A DNA stretch of 11,996 bases from an uncultured Candidatus Melainabacteria bacterium (GCA_934747335.1 CAKVGS010000046.1:1-11996); one strand, 5' to 3'. Counted from the stretch's first letter, positions 1 to 7,111 are shown. Numbers and translations: made by a program. The notes: generated from the letters alone by a model not told the origin.

Positions 1-86
1 CGTTTTGATGATTTAATTTCAAAAAACTACTGCTAATATATATCTATACTCCTTAAAAAACGACGATACACATATCCCTAATCAAC

Positions 87-121
87 AGCTATGCACGATA
101 AAAAGTTCATAGCTTTTTTTT
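87..121 (+). terminator. Rho-independent terminator
   Basis: AGCTATG at 87-93 pairs with CATAGCT at 108-114, giving a 7-bp stem with a 14-nt loop. It runs directly into eight T residues (114-121). The shape is that of an intrinsic terminator for rightward transcription. No gene ending before it can be supported inside the window, so it probably serves a gene or RNA beyond the left edge. Confidence 0.65.
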
Positions 122-189
122 GTGTGCTACGCACGTAGACATTGGGACGGTTGATATAAGCATCCGTCCATATCAACCTCCATGGATAG

Positions 190-441
190 CACTACTGTCC
201 GAAATCATTTTAATAAAATAAAAAAAGTTAATAAAAAGCTGGATTGTTTCGGTGCTAATCGCACCTCACAATGACGCCTAACCGGTAGTCTCACGCCACG
301 TCATTGCGAAGGCGATTAGCCTGAAGCAATCCAGCTTTTTATTAACTATTATTTTTAGTCTATACAGTACAAATTTTATTAAAAAGCCTTGACTTAACTA
401 CTTTTTGTAAATTATAGATAAATTTATTTCGGACAGTTGTG
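190..441. mobile_element. MITE-like element with TIRs and 10-bp flanking direct repeat
   Basis: The termini are 16-bp inverted repeats matching at 15 of 16 positions: CACTACTGTCCGAAAT at 190-205, and at 426-441 the reverse complement of CACAACTGTCCGAAAT. CCATGGATAG flanks both sides (180-189 and 442-451). Its inner 8 bp, CATGGATA, is the most conservative reading of the target-site duplication. The interior has no credible ORF. It is mostly one long imperfect hairpin: 226-246 with 327-347 (21 bp perfect), 254-262 with 312-320, and 269-276 with 299-306. A non-autonomous element mobilised by an unlinked transposase is inferred. The transposase family cannot be named from the ends alone. Confidence 0.85.
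226..347. terminator. Long hairpin with T-tracts on both strands
   Basis: The central hairpin of the MITE has GCTGGATTG and CAATCCAGC at its base, flanked by AAAAA on the left and TTTTT on the right. Read in either direction, a strong stem is therefore followed by a U-rich run. It lies downstream of the leftward glycosyltransferase gene, about 210 nt past its stop, and could end that transcript. The termination role is inferred. The base pairing is seen directly. Confidence 0.5.
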
Positions 442-555
442 CCATGGATAGGGAGTCGCAGCTGTTAGCGGAGCTTTACAGATGCGAGTAGGTTACTACT
501 TCAATATAGCAGCATGACCTCCGACTTGCAGATTACCAATTCAATTTAACACAAA

Positions 556-1329
556 TTACTTCTTTTTAGGTATTGATAAAATAAATCCCAAAATAAACCA
601 CATATCATGTGTACAAGTAGTAATTTTACCCAAAATTCGTTTATACGCAGGTAAAATATTATTCAAATACAACCTTTTCTCATTGTTAGCCCAAGTCCTA
701 AATGCTTTTGATGATAATGAGCCTAAATGAATTATCTTTATTCCGTTTACCGTAATATTTGTTTTGCCGAGCTTTCGAGCCTGATAAATAATCCAATCAT
801 CTCCCCAAAAGATTTTCAGTTCATCAGGGATTTCAACATAATTGGATTTTTTAAATAACATGAATACGCCAAACTTTTGCGGACGAAATGTTATAGGCTT
901 AAAACTGATATTTTTCGCATTATCCAGTTTTACGGAATTTGCGTCCAATATAACATTGTTATCAACATCTTTCGTTTCTATAACACTGCTTGCATCAATC
1001 CCTGCAATGCCGATACTGTCGTCCATTTTTTCAAGAATTACAGAACAAATATTGTCAGGTATAACCAAATCATCGTTAATCAACGCAACGTAATCAGTTT
1101 TCGCCTCTCTCACTCCAAGATTCCAACTAGGATTTACATACAAATTCTTCCCCTCAGATATTATTCTGACTTTTGGATTCGGATGCTCAAAATCGTCAGT
1201 TGTATTATTAATAACTATAATTTCTTTTACGGAGTTATCAAGGCACAAACTGTCTAAAAGATTTTTCAACATATTTTCATCTTTTAGCAACGTCGGAATT
1301 ACCGCTGTTAACTCTTTTGCCAATACCAT
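556..1329 (-). CDS. Family 2 (GT-A) glycosyltransferase
   Basis: This 257-residue protein probably transfers a sugar from a nucleotide-sugar donor to a cell-surface glycan or glycolipid. The N-terminal Rossmann-like part carries AVIPTLL (9-15), then EIIVINN (36-42). NPSWNLG (66-72) is the usual GT2 position for donor contacts. YVALINDD (80-87) provides the acidic, DXD-like metal site at Asp86-Asp87. FWGDDW (174-179) is typical of the acceptor and catalytic region, and His201 follows. The C-terminus has a short hydrophobic stretch (243-253) before KKK, suggesting membrane association. The start is set by AGGAG at 1339-1343 (minus strand), 9 nt upstream of the ATG. It is monocistronic and flanked by repeats. 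The sugar and acceptor cannot be deduced. Confidence 0.82.
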   Translation of the reverse strand: MVLAKELTAVIPTLLKDENMLKNLLDSLCLDNSVKEIIVINNTTDDFEHPNPKVRIISEGKNLYVNPSWNLGVREAKTDYVALINDDLVIPDNICSVILEKMDDSIGIAGIDASSVIETKDVDNNVILDANSVKLDNAKNISFKPITFRPQKFGVFMLFKKSNYVEIPDELKIFWGDDWIIYQARKLGKTNITVNGIKIIHLGSLSSKAFRTWANNEKRLYLNNILPAYKRILGKITTCTHDMWFILGFILSIPKKK

Positions 1330-1422
1330 CTAATATTGCTCCTATACTGTTTAATGAATTTTTCAGTCTTAAACACTAAACATTACATTCATTATGTTCA
1401 GTTATTACGCTCTGCTATGCAA

Positions 1423-1452
1423 ATTGTAACATAAAAATTTTATTTTTATCAA
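1423..1452 (-). promoter_or_regulatory. Promoter of the glycosyltransferase gene
   Basis: On the minus strand, TTGATA (1452-1447) and TACAAT (1428-1423) are 18 bp apart. The -10 is preceded by TGT, giving an extended -10. Transcription from about 1416 would leave a leader of roughly 87 nt containing the AGGAG ribosome binding site. This is a prediction from sequence alone. Confidence 0.5.
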
Positions 1453-1497
1453 AATATGTTTTGCAAATTCGTTTACAGAATATTATTCGCTTGAACC

Positions 1498-1568
1498 GTA
1501 ACCCACCCGCATTTGTAGCTCACTCACGTTCGCACAACTGCGACCTCCCTATCCGGGGAGGTTGCTGG
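1498..1568 (-). repeat. GC-rich hairpin repeat, copy B (uninterrupted)
   Basis: The reverse complement of this segment matches copy A at 174-189 plus 452-496, but without the 252-bp insertion. CAACCTCC (1557-1564), GGATAG (1549-1554), GGAGGTCGCAG and GGTTAC (1498-1503) appear in the same order and spacing apart from small indels. The core is a 7-bp palindrome, ACCTCCC and GGGAGGT. This copy serves as the empty-site reference for the MITE insertion. Confidence 0.7.
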
Positions 1569-1570
1569 CG

Positions 1571-1617
1571 CCATCCTTAAACTGTTTTTGCGTAGCTCCT
1601 TCCCTTGTTAAGGATGG
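1571..1617. repeat. Inverted repeat (10-bp stem)
   Basis: CCATCCTTAA at 1571-1580 is perfectly complementary to TTAAGGATGG at 1608-1617, with a 27-nt loop. It sits directly beside copy B and is probably part of the same dispersed repeat. There is no T-run on the plus strand right after the stem, so a terminator call is not supported. Confidence 0.55.
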
Positions 1618-1702
1618 GTGAGAGGAGTGGCAAAAACATTTTTAAAATTTTTGCTTATACAAATGTAAATTTTTGTAACAATTTCTCAAAAAAATTAAAG
1701 TT

Positions 1703-1730
1703 TTTACTCATTTGTGCCGATATACATAAT
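1703..1730 (+). promoter_or_regulatory. Candidate promoter of the MGMAASQ gene
   Basis: TTTACT (1703-1708) and CATAAT (1725-1730) are separated by 16 bp. Initiation near 1737 leaves a leader of about 30 nt containing AAAGGAAAG. The match is moderate. If correct, the upstream in-frame ATG at 1714 lies inside the promoter, which supports the start at 1768. Confidence 0.4.
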
Positions 1731-1767
1731 AAAACAAGGGAAAATTTTAAAGGAAAGCGGACAAATC

Positions 1768-3264
1768 ATGGGAATGGCAGCATCACAAGTTAGATTATTG
1801 CAGCTAACCAGCCGAAAAAATACAATCGGCAGGTCTCTTGAAAATTTGTCTTTACAAAAGAACTCTCTTTCAAGGGATATGACAAGAGTTTCTAAAAATT
1901 ATCAAGATGCTTTGAATACAAAAACTTTAAAATGGACTAATAACTCAGGTGTAACTTATGTTGATTTGAGTTATGGAAACTTAATGCGTCCAAATACAAA
2001 TAATAACAATGTTCCATACTTGTTAACAAATGAGAGTGGTCAAGTTGTATTAGACAGCAAATATGAAAAATACGTAGAAATACTTGAAGCAAACGGCGGC
2101 AAATATGATGGCGATACGAGATTGGAAATCTTGGCAGGATTAACAGATATTTCTAAAGATGCATTAAGCAACGCTGAAAGTACAAGTGCCGCAAAAACAG
2201 CTTCTGCAAACAATATTAATACATTACAAGAAGAAGTAGATAAATTAGATGATAAAGCTCGAAATGACCGCACAAAAGAAGCTGATTTTATCAGAAAATT
2301 TGGCAATACTACTTTAGGCAACTTGGGTAAAGATACAGGCGGTTCTATTTATGATTGGTACAACAATACAGATTCAAGCGGAAACGCTAAAAAATGTTGG
2401 ACTTTAGATAAAGACGCTACAAAATCAAAAGCTATGGTAAAAGAATTTCTTGAAGGTATCGGAAAAACAATGCAACGATACCTTGGAGATTCTGATTTGG
2501 AAAAATTCAATAAAGCAATTGAAACTGTAACAGCTAACTACAATAACTATATTGAATGCGCAAAATCAGGCAATTGTGGTAATACTTGTCAAGTATCTCT
2601 TGATGACAGTGGAGATACAAAAGGATATTATGTTTTAAATCCTAATTTAATTATCACTGAACTATTAAGAGCTTATGACAACTCAAATCCGGGTACAGAC
2701 GGCACAAATAAAGTAACATATTATACAACTTATGATAGAGAAACTGATGCATACAAAAATTATGCAGCAAAAAAAGATGAATTAGATAAGGCAATTGCTG
2801 AAGATAAATCAGTGGTTGATACAGACAATCAATCACTTAGTGCAGAACAAGAAAGTCTAATAAAATTCTATGACCAAATATTCACAGCTATTGTTGAAAA
2901 TGGTTATACAATTAATTCTAACGTTGAAGACAGTGATTATTTGAACCAAATGTTACAAAACAACCAATACTACATTACAACAATGAAGACTTCAGATGAT
3001 GACGACAGCAAAACTAAATATGAATACGATAGCAATATTGCTTCTAACTTTGATAATATTGTTACCGTAAATGATACAAATGCACAAAACGAAGCCCAAG
3101 TTAAATATGAATATGAAAAAAGTATTATCAATGAAAAAGAATCAAGAATTGACCAAAGAATGAAGAATTTGGAAACAGAACAATCTGCAATCAATGAAAT
3201 GATTAAAGGTATTGAATCAGTAAGAGATAAGAATATTGAAACTAACTTTAGTATATTCTCATAA
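1768..3264 (+). CDS. MGMAASQ-type protein of unknown function
   Basis: This 498-residue protein has no signal peptide or membrane segment, and its function is unknown. The start at 1768 is chosen over the in-frame ATG at 1714 because AAAGGAAAG lies just upstream and because MGMAASQ...LLQLT is an N-terminus I recall from Gastranaerophilales proteins. Residues 1-50 are helical and amphipathic, with SRKNTIGRSLENLSLQKN inside. A variable, Asn/Asp/Tyr-rich middle follows, with three close cysteines at 264, 270 and 274. A coiled-coil stretch spans about 327-367, followed by FYDQIFTAIVENGYT and YLNQMLQNNQYY. The last 55 residues form a charged helix ending NFSIFS. Helices at both ends around a variable centre resemble the plan of flagellar hook, filament and related axial proteins, but this is analogy only. 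The gene stands alone and converges on the GH13 gene. Confidence 0.85.
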   Translation: MGMAASQVRLLQLTSRKNTIGRSLENLSLQKNSLSRDMTRVSKNYQDALNTKTLKWTNNSGVTYVDLSYGNLMRPNTNNNNVPYLLTNESGQVVLDSKYEKYVEILEANGGKYDGDTRLEILAGLTDISKDALSNAESTSAAKTASANNINTLQEEVDKLDDKARNDRTKEADFIRKFGNTTLGNLGKDTGGSIYDWYNNTDSSGNAKKCWTLDKDATKSKAMVKEFLEGIGKTMQRYLGDSDLEKFNKAIETVTANYNNYIECAKSGNCGNTCQVSLDDSGDTKGYYVLNPNLIITELLRAYDNSNPGTDGTNKVTYYTTYDRETDAYKNYAAKKDELDKAIAEDKSVVDTDNQSLSAEQESLIKFYDQIFTAIVENGYTINSNVEDSDYLNQMLQNNQYYITTMKTSDDDDSKTKYEYDSNIASNFDNIVTVNDTNAQNEAQVKYEYEKSIINEKESRIDQRMKNLETEQSAINEMIKGIESVRDKNIETNFSIFS

Positions 3265-3306
3265 TGAGTGAATATTTCCGTTTTGAATGACTTTGTTCCA
3301 ACAGAA

Positions 3307-3496
3307 CTAGCCCTCTCCATAACCACAATTGATTGCTTCGTCACCAATTGTAATCGTTGCTCCTCGCAATGACAGGGCGTCAGACTTTTTAGCATGCCGT
3401 CATTGCGAAGGCGATTAGCCTGAAGCAATCCAGCTTTTTATTAACTATTCTTTTTTTAGCCTGTACAATACAGACACTAGCGCTCGAGGAGAGGGA
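3307..3496. repeat. Composite inverted repeat between convergent genes
   Basis: Nested complementary blocks are visible. CCCTCTCC near 3311-3318 pairs with GGAGAGGG near 3488-3495. GATTGCTTC at 3331-3339 pairs with GAAGCAATC at 3422-3430. CGCAATGAC at 3365-3373 pairs with GTCATTGCG at 3399-3407. Bases 3398-3449 are identical over 52 bp to 299-350 inside the MITE, so the two share a repeat family. The T-rich run after the right arm, which includes TTTTTTT at 3451-3457, could terminate the rightward gene ending at 3264. That role is inferred. Confidence 0.75.
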
Positions 3497-3536
3497 ATTA
3501 GCGAAAACTTGTTAAAAAGAAGTCACCTTAATATTC

Positions 3537-5801
3537 TTAACCAATCTTCTTCAAAACTACAATACTATTCGGAGCCATGGATAGATTTTGATTAAGGTTG
3601 GTAATATCTTTTCTTCCCTTATTCACATAACCCATTCCGCCATATTTTTTATCATCACTATTTAAGATTTCTTCCCATTTACCTTCTGTTGGAAAACCTA
3701 ACGATGAAAAATCTTTATCAAAAAACTTATCATTAAAGTTTTTAAGGATTACAATATCATCATTCTTATCTTTCACACCATGCACATGCACCAATTTATC
3801 AAAATCTTTATACATATAAGCCAACTGTCCATTGCTTAGTGCAGGATAATCATCAATTAACTTCCTTAAATCCATATTAAAGCTCACCATTTGAGATTCA
3901 ATATCTTTGAATTCACCTGTTGGTTTTATTTTTCCTAATATAGAATCCGGCATAGCTTTATCCAGAAACATGTCATAACCCTTATCACGAATATTGTTCA
4001 ATTCAATATTACTATCCCGTTCCCTTGCTTTTCTATCATCTGAGAATTCTCTGAAGAATTTGAAATGGCCAAAATCAGCGTTATCATCACCTTGGAAATA
4101 CATTTTTGGTCCCGGTATTGTCATAATCGTACCCTGAGCAAGTCGTTGTTTTGCCAATGCAGTTTTCAATGCTGTTTTTACATCGTCTACGCTATATAAA
4201 TTCACAACACCATATTGTTTCTGAATATTTTGAAACTCTTGTTCATCGACTTTATCATTTGTAACAATCAATTCTACCAATTTTTGAGATAATTGAGCAG
4301 CTTTTTGTCCTCTATCTGCAATATCTATACCATTAATATTGTGGAATATATTTAATCTTTGAGCAATAACCTTATGCATCAGCCTCGTACCATCGTTATT
4401 ACCAATTTCATCATGGCTCATTACATATTTAACTCTATGTAAAGAACTGTACATTAATTCGTCAATTCTATTTAAAGATGCTTGGTCATTGTTGATTATC
4501 GCCTCTTGTAATGTATGCATGAATGGAAAATCCCATTCTGAATCAAAACCAATTGCATGTGGAGTTGATTTCCAATTCCTTGAACGAATAAATTCTATAT
4601 TCATATCAATAAAATCTAAATTATTTTCATGAGTATTTTCGCTATCATCATATCTGGTAACTGATAATTTGTTGTTTCTACCATCCTCTGCGATTGTAAA
4701 GACTTGTGGATTGTGCTCATTTAATTCTTCTACCAGTTGTTTTAACAAATAATCTGATGCGGTTTCCTTTGTCATATCAAATCTTATACCGTCAACTTTG
4801 AATTCGTTTGCCCACCAAAGAGCCGCATTTGCCATCCAATCTCTTACGTAACGGTTGTCTTTACCTTCATAGTTTAGCTTCGCTCCGAATTGACCATTAC
4901 CTGCTTCATAAGGCCCTGTTTGAGTCAAATAATCACCATCGGGACCCATGTGGTTCGGCACCATATCCATAATGACATTTAAGCCTTTTCCGTGTGCATA
5001 ATCAATAAGTTCTTTTAGCTGAGCCGCTCCACCTAATTTTTCATTTACTGCAAACTTATCAACGCCATCATATCCCCATTGCTTAGAGAATGTATTTTCA
5101 ACAGGCATCAATTCGATTGCAGTTGCAACACCACGTTTCGCTATAACATCAATTCTCTTCTTTGCACTTTTAAAAGTTCCTTCATCCGTCAATGTCGGAA
5201 TATTAACTTCATCAATAATAAGTTTATCTAAACCTCTTAATGGCTCATTTGGTTTCCTTACGATTCGACGAGAATCCTTTCCTTCAAGCCAATCTGTATT
5301 TTTCCATTTATAATTGTCTGTATCATAGATTGTGCTCCAACCGTTAATATCTTCTTGTCTCTTAGAATAAGGATCTTTTACAAGATTAACATTATTATCT
5401 TTATCTACAATAATATATCGGTATGGCATGCCGGGTTTTGCATCAACATCAGTTTTTTCAAAAACACCATCACCTTTATTCTCCATTGGATAAACAGTAG
5501 AATTTTCATCATCCGATGACACATTTTTTACGGCTAAAGCTGCACCCGCAGTTGCCAATATCTGTACAACTCTGTTTTTTATTGCACCAAAGCTTTCATT
5601 AATATTTTTACCAACTTCTACAAAAACAGCCTTTGCATCCGGAAAAGAAAATAATTTAAAATTAGTTTTTCCCGTTTCTTTAAAATAATTTGCACCCCAA
5701 CTTATATGTTCAGACCAGTTTCTTTGAAAAGTCGGCCTTGTTTGATTGTTTTGTAAGTTTTGTTTTCTTTGAATACCTGAATTAATTTTCTCTACTCTCA
5801 T
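3537..5801 (-). CDS. GH13 alpha-glucan enzyme (branching enzyme/TreZ-like)
   Basis: This 754-residue alpha-amylase-family protein acts on alpha-1,4-glucans, probably in glycogen metabolism. Residues 1-40 look disordered (Gln/Asn-rich). A CBM48-like beta-sandwich begins at FKLFSFPDAKAVFVEV (48-63) and ends near KDPYSKRQ (142-149). It is split by an insertion of about 35 residues with a hydrophobic stretch, VVQILATAGAALAV. The TIM barrel carries all four GH13 regions: DMVPNH (279-284), GIRFD with Arg340 and nucleophile Asp342, IAED with acid/base Glu372, and SHDE with His463-Asp464. WGYDG and LGGAAQLKELIDYAHGKGL are TreZ/GlgB-like. A beta-rich C-terminal domain follows. AGGAG at 5807-5811 (minus strand), 5 nt before the ATG, fixes the start. 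An upstream in-frame ATG would translate a hairpin repeat. Branching, debranching and trehalohydrolase activity cannot be told apart here. Confidence 0.88.
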   Translation of the reverse strand: MRVEKINSGIQRKQNLQNNQTRPTFQRNWSEHISWGANYFKETGKTNFKLFSFPDAKAVFVEVGKNINESFGAIKNRVVQILATAGAALAVKNVSSDDENSTVYPMENKGDGVFEKTDVDAKPGMPYRYIIVDKDNNVNLVKDPYSKRQEDINGWSTIYDTDNYKWKNTDWLEGKDSRRIVRKPNEPLRGLDKLIIDEVNIPTLTDEGTFKSAKKRIDVIAKRGVATAIELMPVENTFSKQWGYDGVDKFAVNEKLGGAAQLKELIDYAHGKGLNVIMDMVPNHMGPDGDYLTQTGPYEAGNGQFGAKLNYEGKDNRYVRDWMANAALWWANEFKVDGIRFDMTKETASDYLLKQLVEELNEHNPQVFTIAEDGRNNKLSVTRYDDSENTHENNLDFIDMNIEFIRSRNWKSTPHAIGFDSEWDFPFMHTLQEAIINNDQASLNRIDELMYSSLHRVKYVMSHDEIGNNDGTRLMHKVIAQRLNIFHNINGIDIADRGQKAAQLSQKLVELIVTNDKVDEQEFQNIQKQYGVVNLYSVDDVKTALKTALAKQRLAQGTIMTIPGPKMYFQGDDNADFGHFKFFREFSDDRKARERDSNIELNNIRDKGYDMFLDKAMPDSILGKIKPTGEFKDIESQMVSFNMDLRKLIDDYPALSNGQLAYMYKDFDKLVHVHGVKDKNDDIVILKNFNDKFFDKDFSSLGFPTEGKWEEILNSDDKKYGGMGYVNKGRKDITNLNQNLSMAPNSIVVLKKIG

Positions 5802-5846
5802 ATTTGCTCCTAATACACACTTGTTTGTTTTTAGTTTCTTGATTTT

Positions 5847-5865
5847 GTTGGGCTGAAAGCCCAAC
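5847..5865. repeat. Short hairpin repeat GTTGGGCT/AGCCCAAC
   Basis: GTTGGGCT (5847-5854) and AGCCCAAC (5858-5865) form an 8-bp perfect stem with a 3-nt loop, between era and the GH13 gene. On the minus strand it is followed by AAAATCAAG rather than a U-run, so it is a weak terminator at best. It looks like a small REP-type palindrome. It lies in the leader of the GH13 gene. Confidence 0.6.
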
Positions 5866-5947
5866 CTACATCTGTTTTTAAGGAATAAATCCTCACCAGA
5901 ATTTCTAAATTAAGTAATAAAATAAAAACTCGTAAAAATTTTTTTTG

Positions 5948-6847
5948 CTACTCTTTTTCAGTTTTGTAACCAAAATTCTTTAGAATTTTATCCTTCTTTC
6001 TCCAATCCTTTTCTACCTTCACTTCCAAGCCTAAAAAGACTTTCTTTTCAACAATATTTTCTAATTCCAAACGAGCATCCGTTCCGATTTTTTTGAGCAA
6101 ATTGCCGCCTTTTCCAATCAAAATCCCTTTTTGGCTCTTTTGTTCACAAAATATTGTTGCATAAATTTTATCAATATCTTCTTTTTCTTCGTATCTTTCG
6201 ACCTTGATTGCAACTGAATGCGGAATTTCATCCTGTGTATTCAAAAGCACTTTTTCACGGATAATTTCTTCTGCAACTGAGCGCATATTCTCTTCTGTTA
6301 CAACATCTTCGGGATACAAATAATCACCTTCAGGAAGTTTTTTGAAGATATTAGATAGTAATGTGTCTTTGTTTCTACCGGTTTTGGCAGAAATTCTAAC
6401 AACAGGAATATTTTCTTCAAACAAAGTTTTGTATGAAATCAAATTTTCCTCAACTTTTTCGGTTTTCTTAAGTTTGTCGACTTTATTCATAACAAGCACC
6501 ACAGGAATTTTACTTTGTTTCAAAATATTTTCCACTATCCACTTGTCGCCTTTTCCTGCCGGTTCTGAACCGTCAACCAAGAATAAAACCAAATCAGCGT
6601 CAGGAACTGCAACTTTAGCTTCGTCAAGCAAAAATTCGCCAAGCTTGTTTAAAGGCCTATGTACTCCCGGAGTATCAACAAAAATAATTTGTCCCCTATC
6701 CTCGGTTAAAATTCCTTTAATACGTTTTCTTGTCGTTTGTGCCTTATCTGTTGTGATAACAATCTTTTGACCTAAGATTTGGTTTAAAAGAGTTGACTTA
6801 CCAACATTGGGACGACCTAAAATTGCTACAAATCCACACTTTTTCAT
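5948..6847 (-). CDS. era: GTPase Era
   Basis: Era is an essential GTPase that binds the 3' end of 16S rRNA and checks 30S subunit assembly. At 299 residues it has the usual family length. G1 is GRPNVGKS (11-18), the switch-region G2 is TTRKR (38-42), G3 is DTPG (58-61), G4 is NKVD (121-124) and G5 is SAK (153-155). The C-terminal KH RNA-binding domain includes IPHSVAIKVE (208-217) and GKGGNLLKKIG (245-255). All key residues are present. The ATG at 6847 has no Shine-Dalgarno sequence, but an extended -10 box ends 6 nt upstream, which suggests a leaderless transcript. The GH13 gene follows on the same strand 146 nt later and could be read from the same promoter. Confidence 0.97.
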   Translation of the reverse strand: MKKCGFVAILGRPNVGKSTLLNQILGQKIVITTDKAQTTRKRIKGILTEDRGQIIFVDTPGVHRPLNKLGEFLLDEAKVAVPDADLVLFLVDGSEPAGKGDKWIVENILKQSKIPVVLVMNKVDKLKKTEKVEENLISYKTLFEENIPVVRISAKTGRNKDTLLSNIFKKLPEGDYLYPEDVVTEENMRSVAEEIIREKVLLNTQDEIPHSVAIKVERYEEKEDIDKIYATIFCEQKSQKGILIGKGGNLLKKIGTDARLELENIVEKKVFLGLEVKVEKDWRKKDKILKNFGYKTEKE

Positions 6848-6853
6848 ATATTC

Positions 6854-6862
6854 AGTATATCA
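6854..6862 (-). promoter_or_regulatory. Extended -10 promoter of era (leaderless)
   Basis: On the minus strand TGATATACT is a textbook extended -10 (TGn plus TATACT). GAATAT, 6 nt long, then leads straight into the ATG of era, so initiation would fall at or next to the start codon. No good -35 hexamer is seen at the normal spacing, and the TGn motif may compensate. Confidence 0.6.
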
Positions 6863-7029
6863 AAAACAAAATTTCAATTTGCATTTGTAAAGCTTTGTTA
6901 AGATAAAGTCAATTTTTTATGGCATGGAAACTTTATATAAGTAAGGGATATTAAATACTAAGTAAAAATTGCTACGATTTTATACGCATCAAGCGTGTAA
7001 AACAAGTCTTTGATGAGCGGGTTAATGCC

Positions 7030-7068
7030 CCTCACCCCCAACCCCTCTCCCACAAGTGGCGAGGGGAG
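7030..7068. repeat. CCCCTCACC-type hairpin repeat
   Basis: CCCCTC (7042-7047) pairs with GAGGGG (7061-7066), extended by CC and GG after one mismatch. The stretch CCCCTCACCCCCAACCCC precedes it. This GC-rich palindrome is of a kind dispersed in many bacterial genomes. Its translation gives the tell-tale LTPNPSPTSGEG string. It lies just upstream of the ribosome binding site of the gene starting at 7112, so it is part of the 5' leader and not of the protein. Confidence 0.7.
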
Positions 7069-7111
7069 GAGAAGAAAAAGCAATTCAAAAAAAAAAGAAA
7101 AGGATATAATT

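Larger units (their letters stand above)
124..496 (+). repeat. GC-rich hairpin repeat, copy A, split by a MITE
   Basis: Bases 174-189 and 452-496 together match the reverse complement of 1498-1564. Shared blocks are CAACCTCC, GGATAGGGAG, TCGCAG, GAGCT, ATGCG and GGTTAC. A GCTACGCA block near 126-133 also recurs in copy B, so the repeat may reach back to about 124. The core ACCTCC...GGAG is a small palindrome. In this copy the palindrome is interrupted right after GGATAG by the element at 190-441. It is non-coding, and no function beyond a REP-like dispersed repeat is supported. Confidence 0.7.

Noticed and set aside
145..178. H-type pseudoknot from the crossed complementary blocks.
   Set aside because: The stems abut with no nucleotides left for the groove-crossing loops, so the fold is sterically unlikely. 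Alternative hairpins are more reasonable.
1..555. CRISPR-like or array structure among the many repeats.
   Set aside because: The repeats are inverted and irregularly spaced, with no series of equal direct repeats and spacers.
1714..1767. Upstream in-frame ATG adding 18 residues to the MGMAASQ protein.
   Set aside because: It lies inside the predicted promoter, has no ribosome binding site, and breaks the recalled conserved MGMAASQ N-terminus.
1605..1793. Short plus-strand reading frame beginning MLRMGERSGKNIFKIF.
   Set aside because: It starts in the hairpin repeat, crosses the promoter, overlaps the real gene start in another frame, and has no ribosome binding site.
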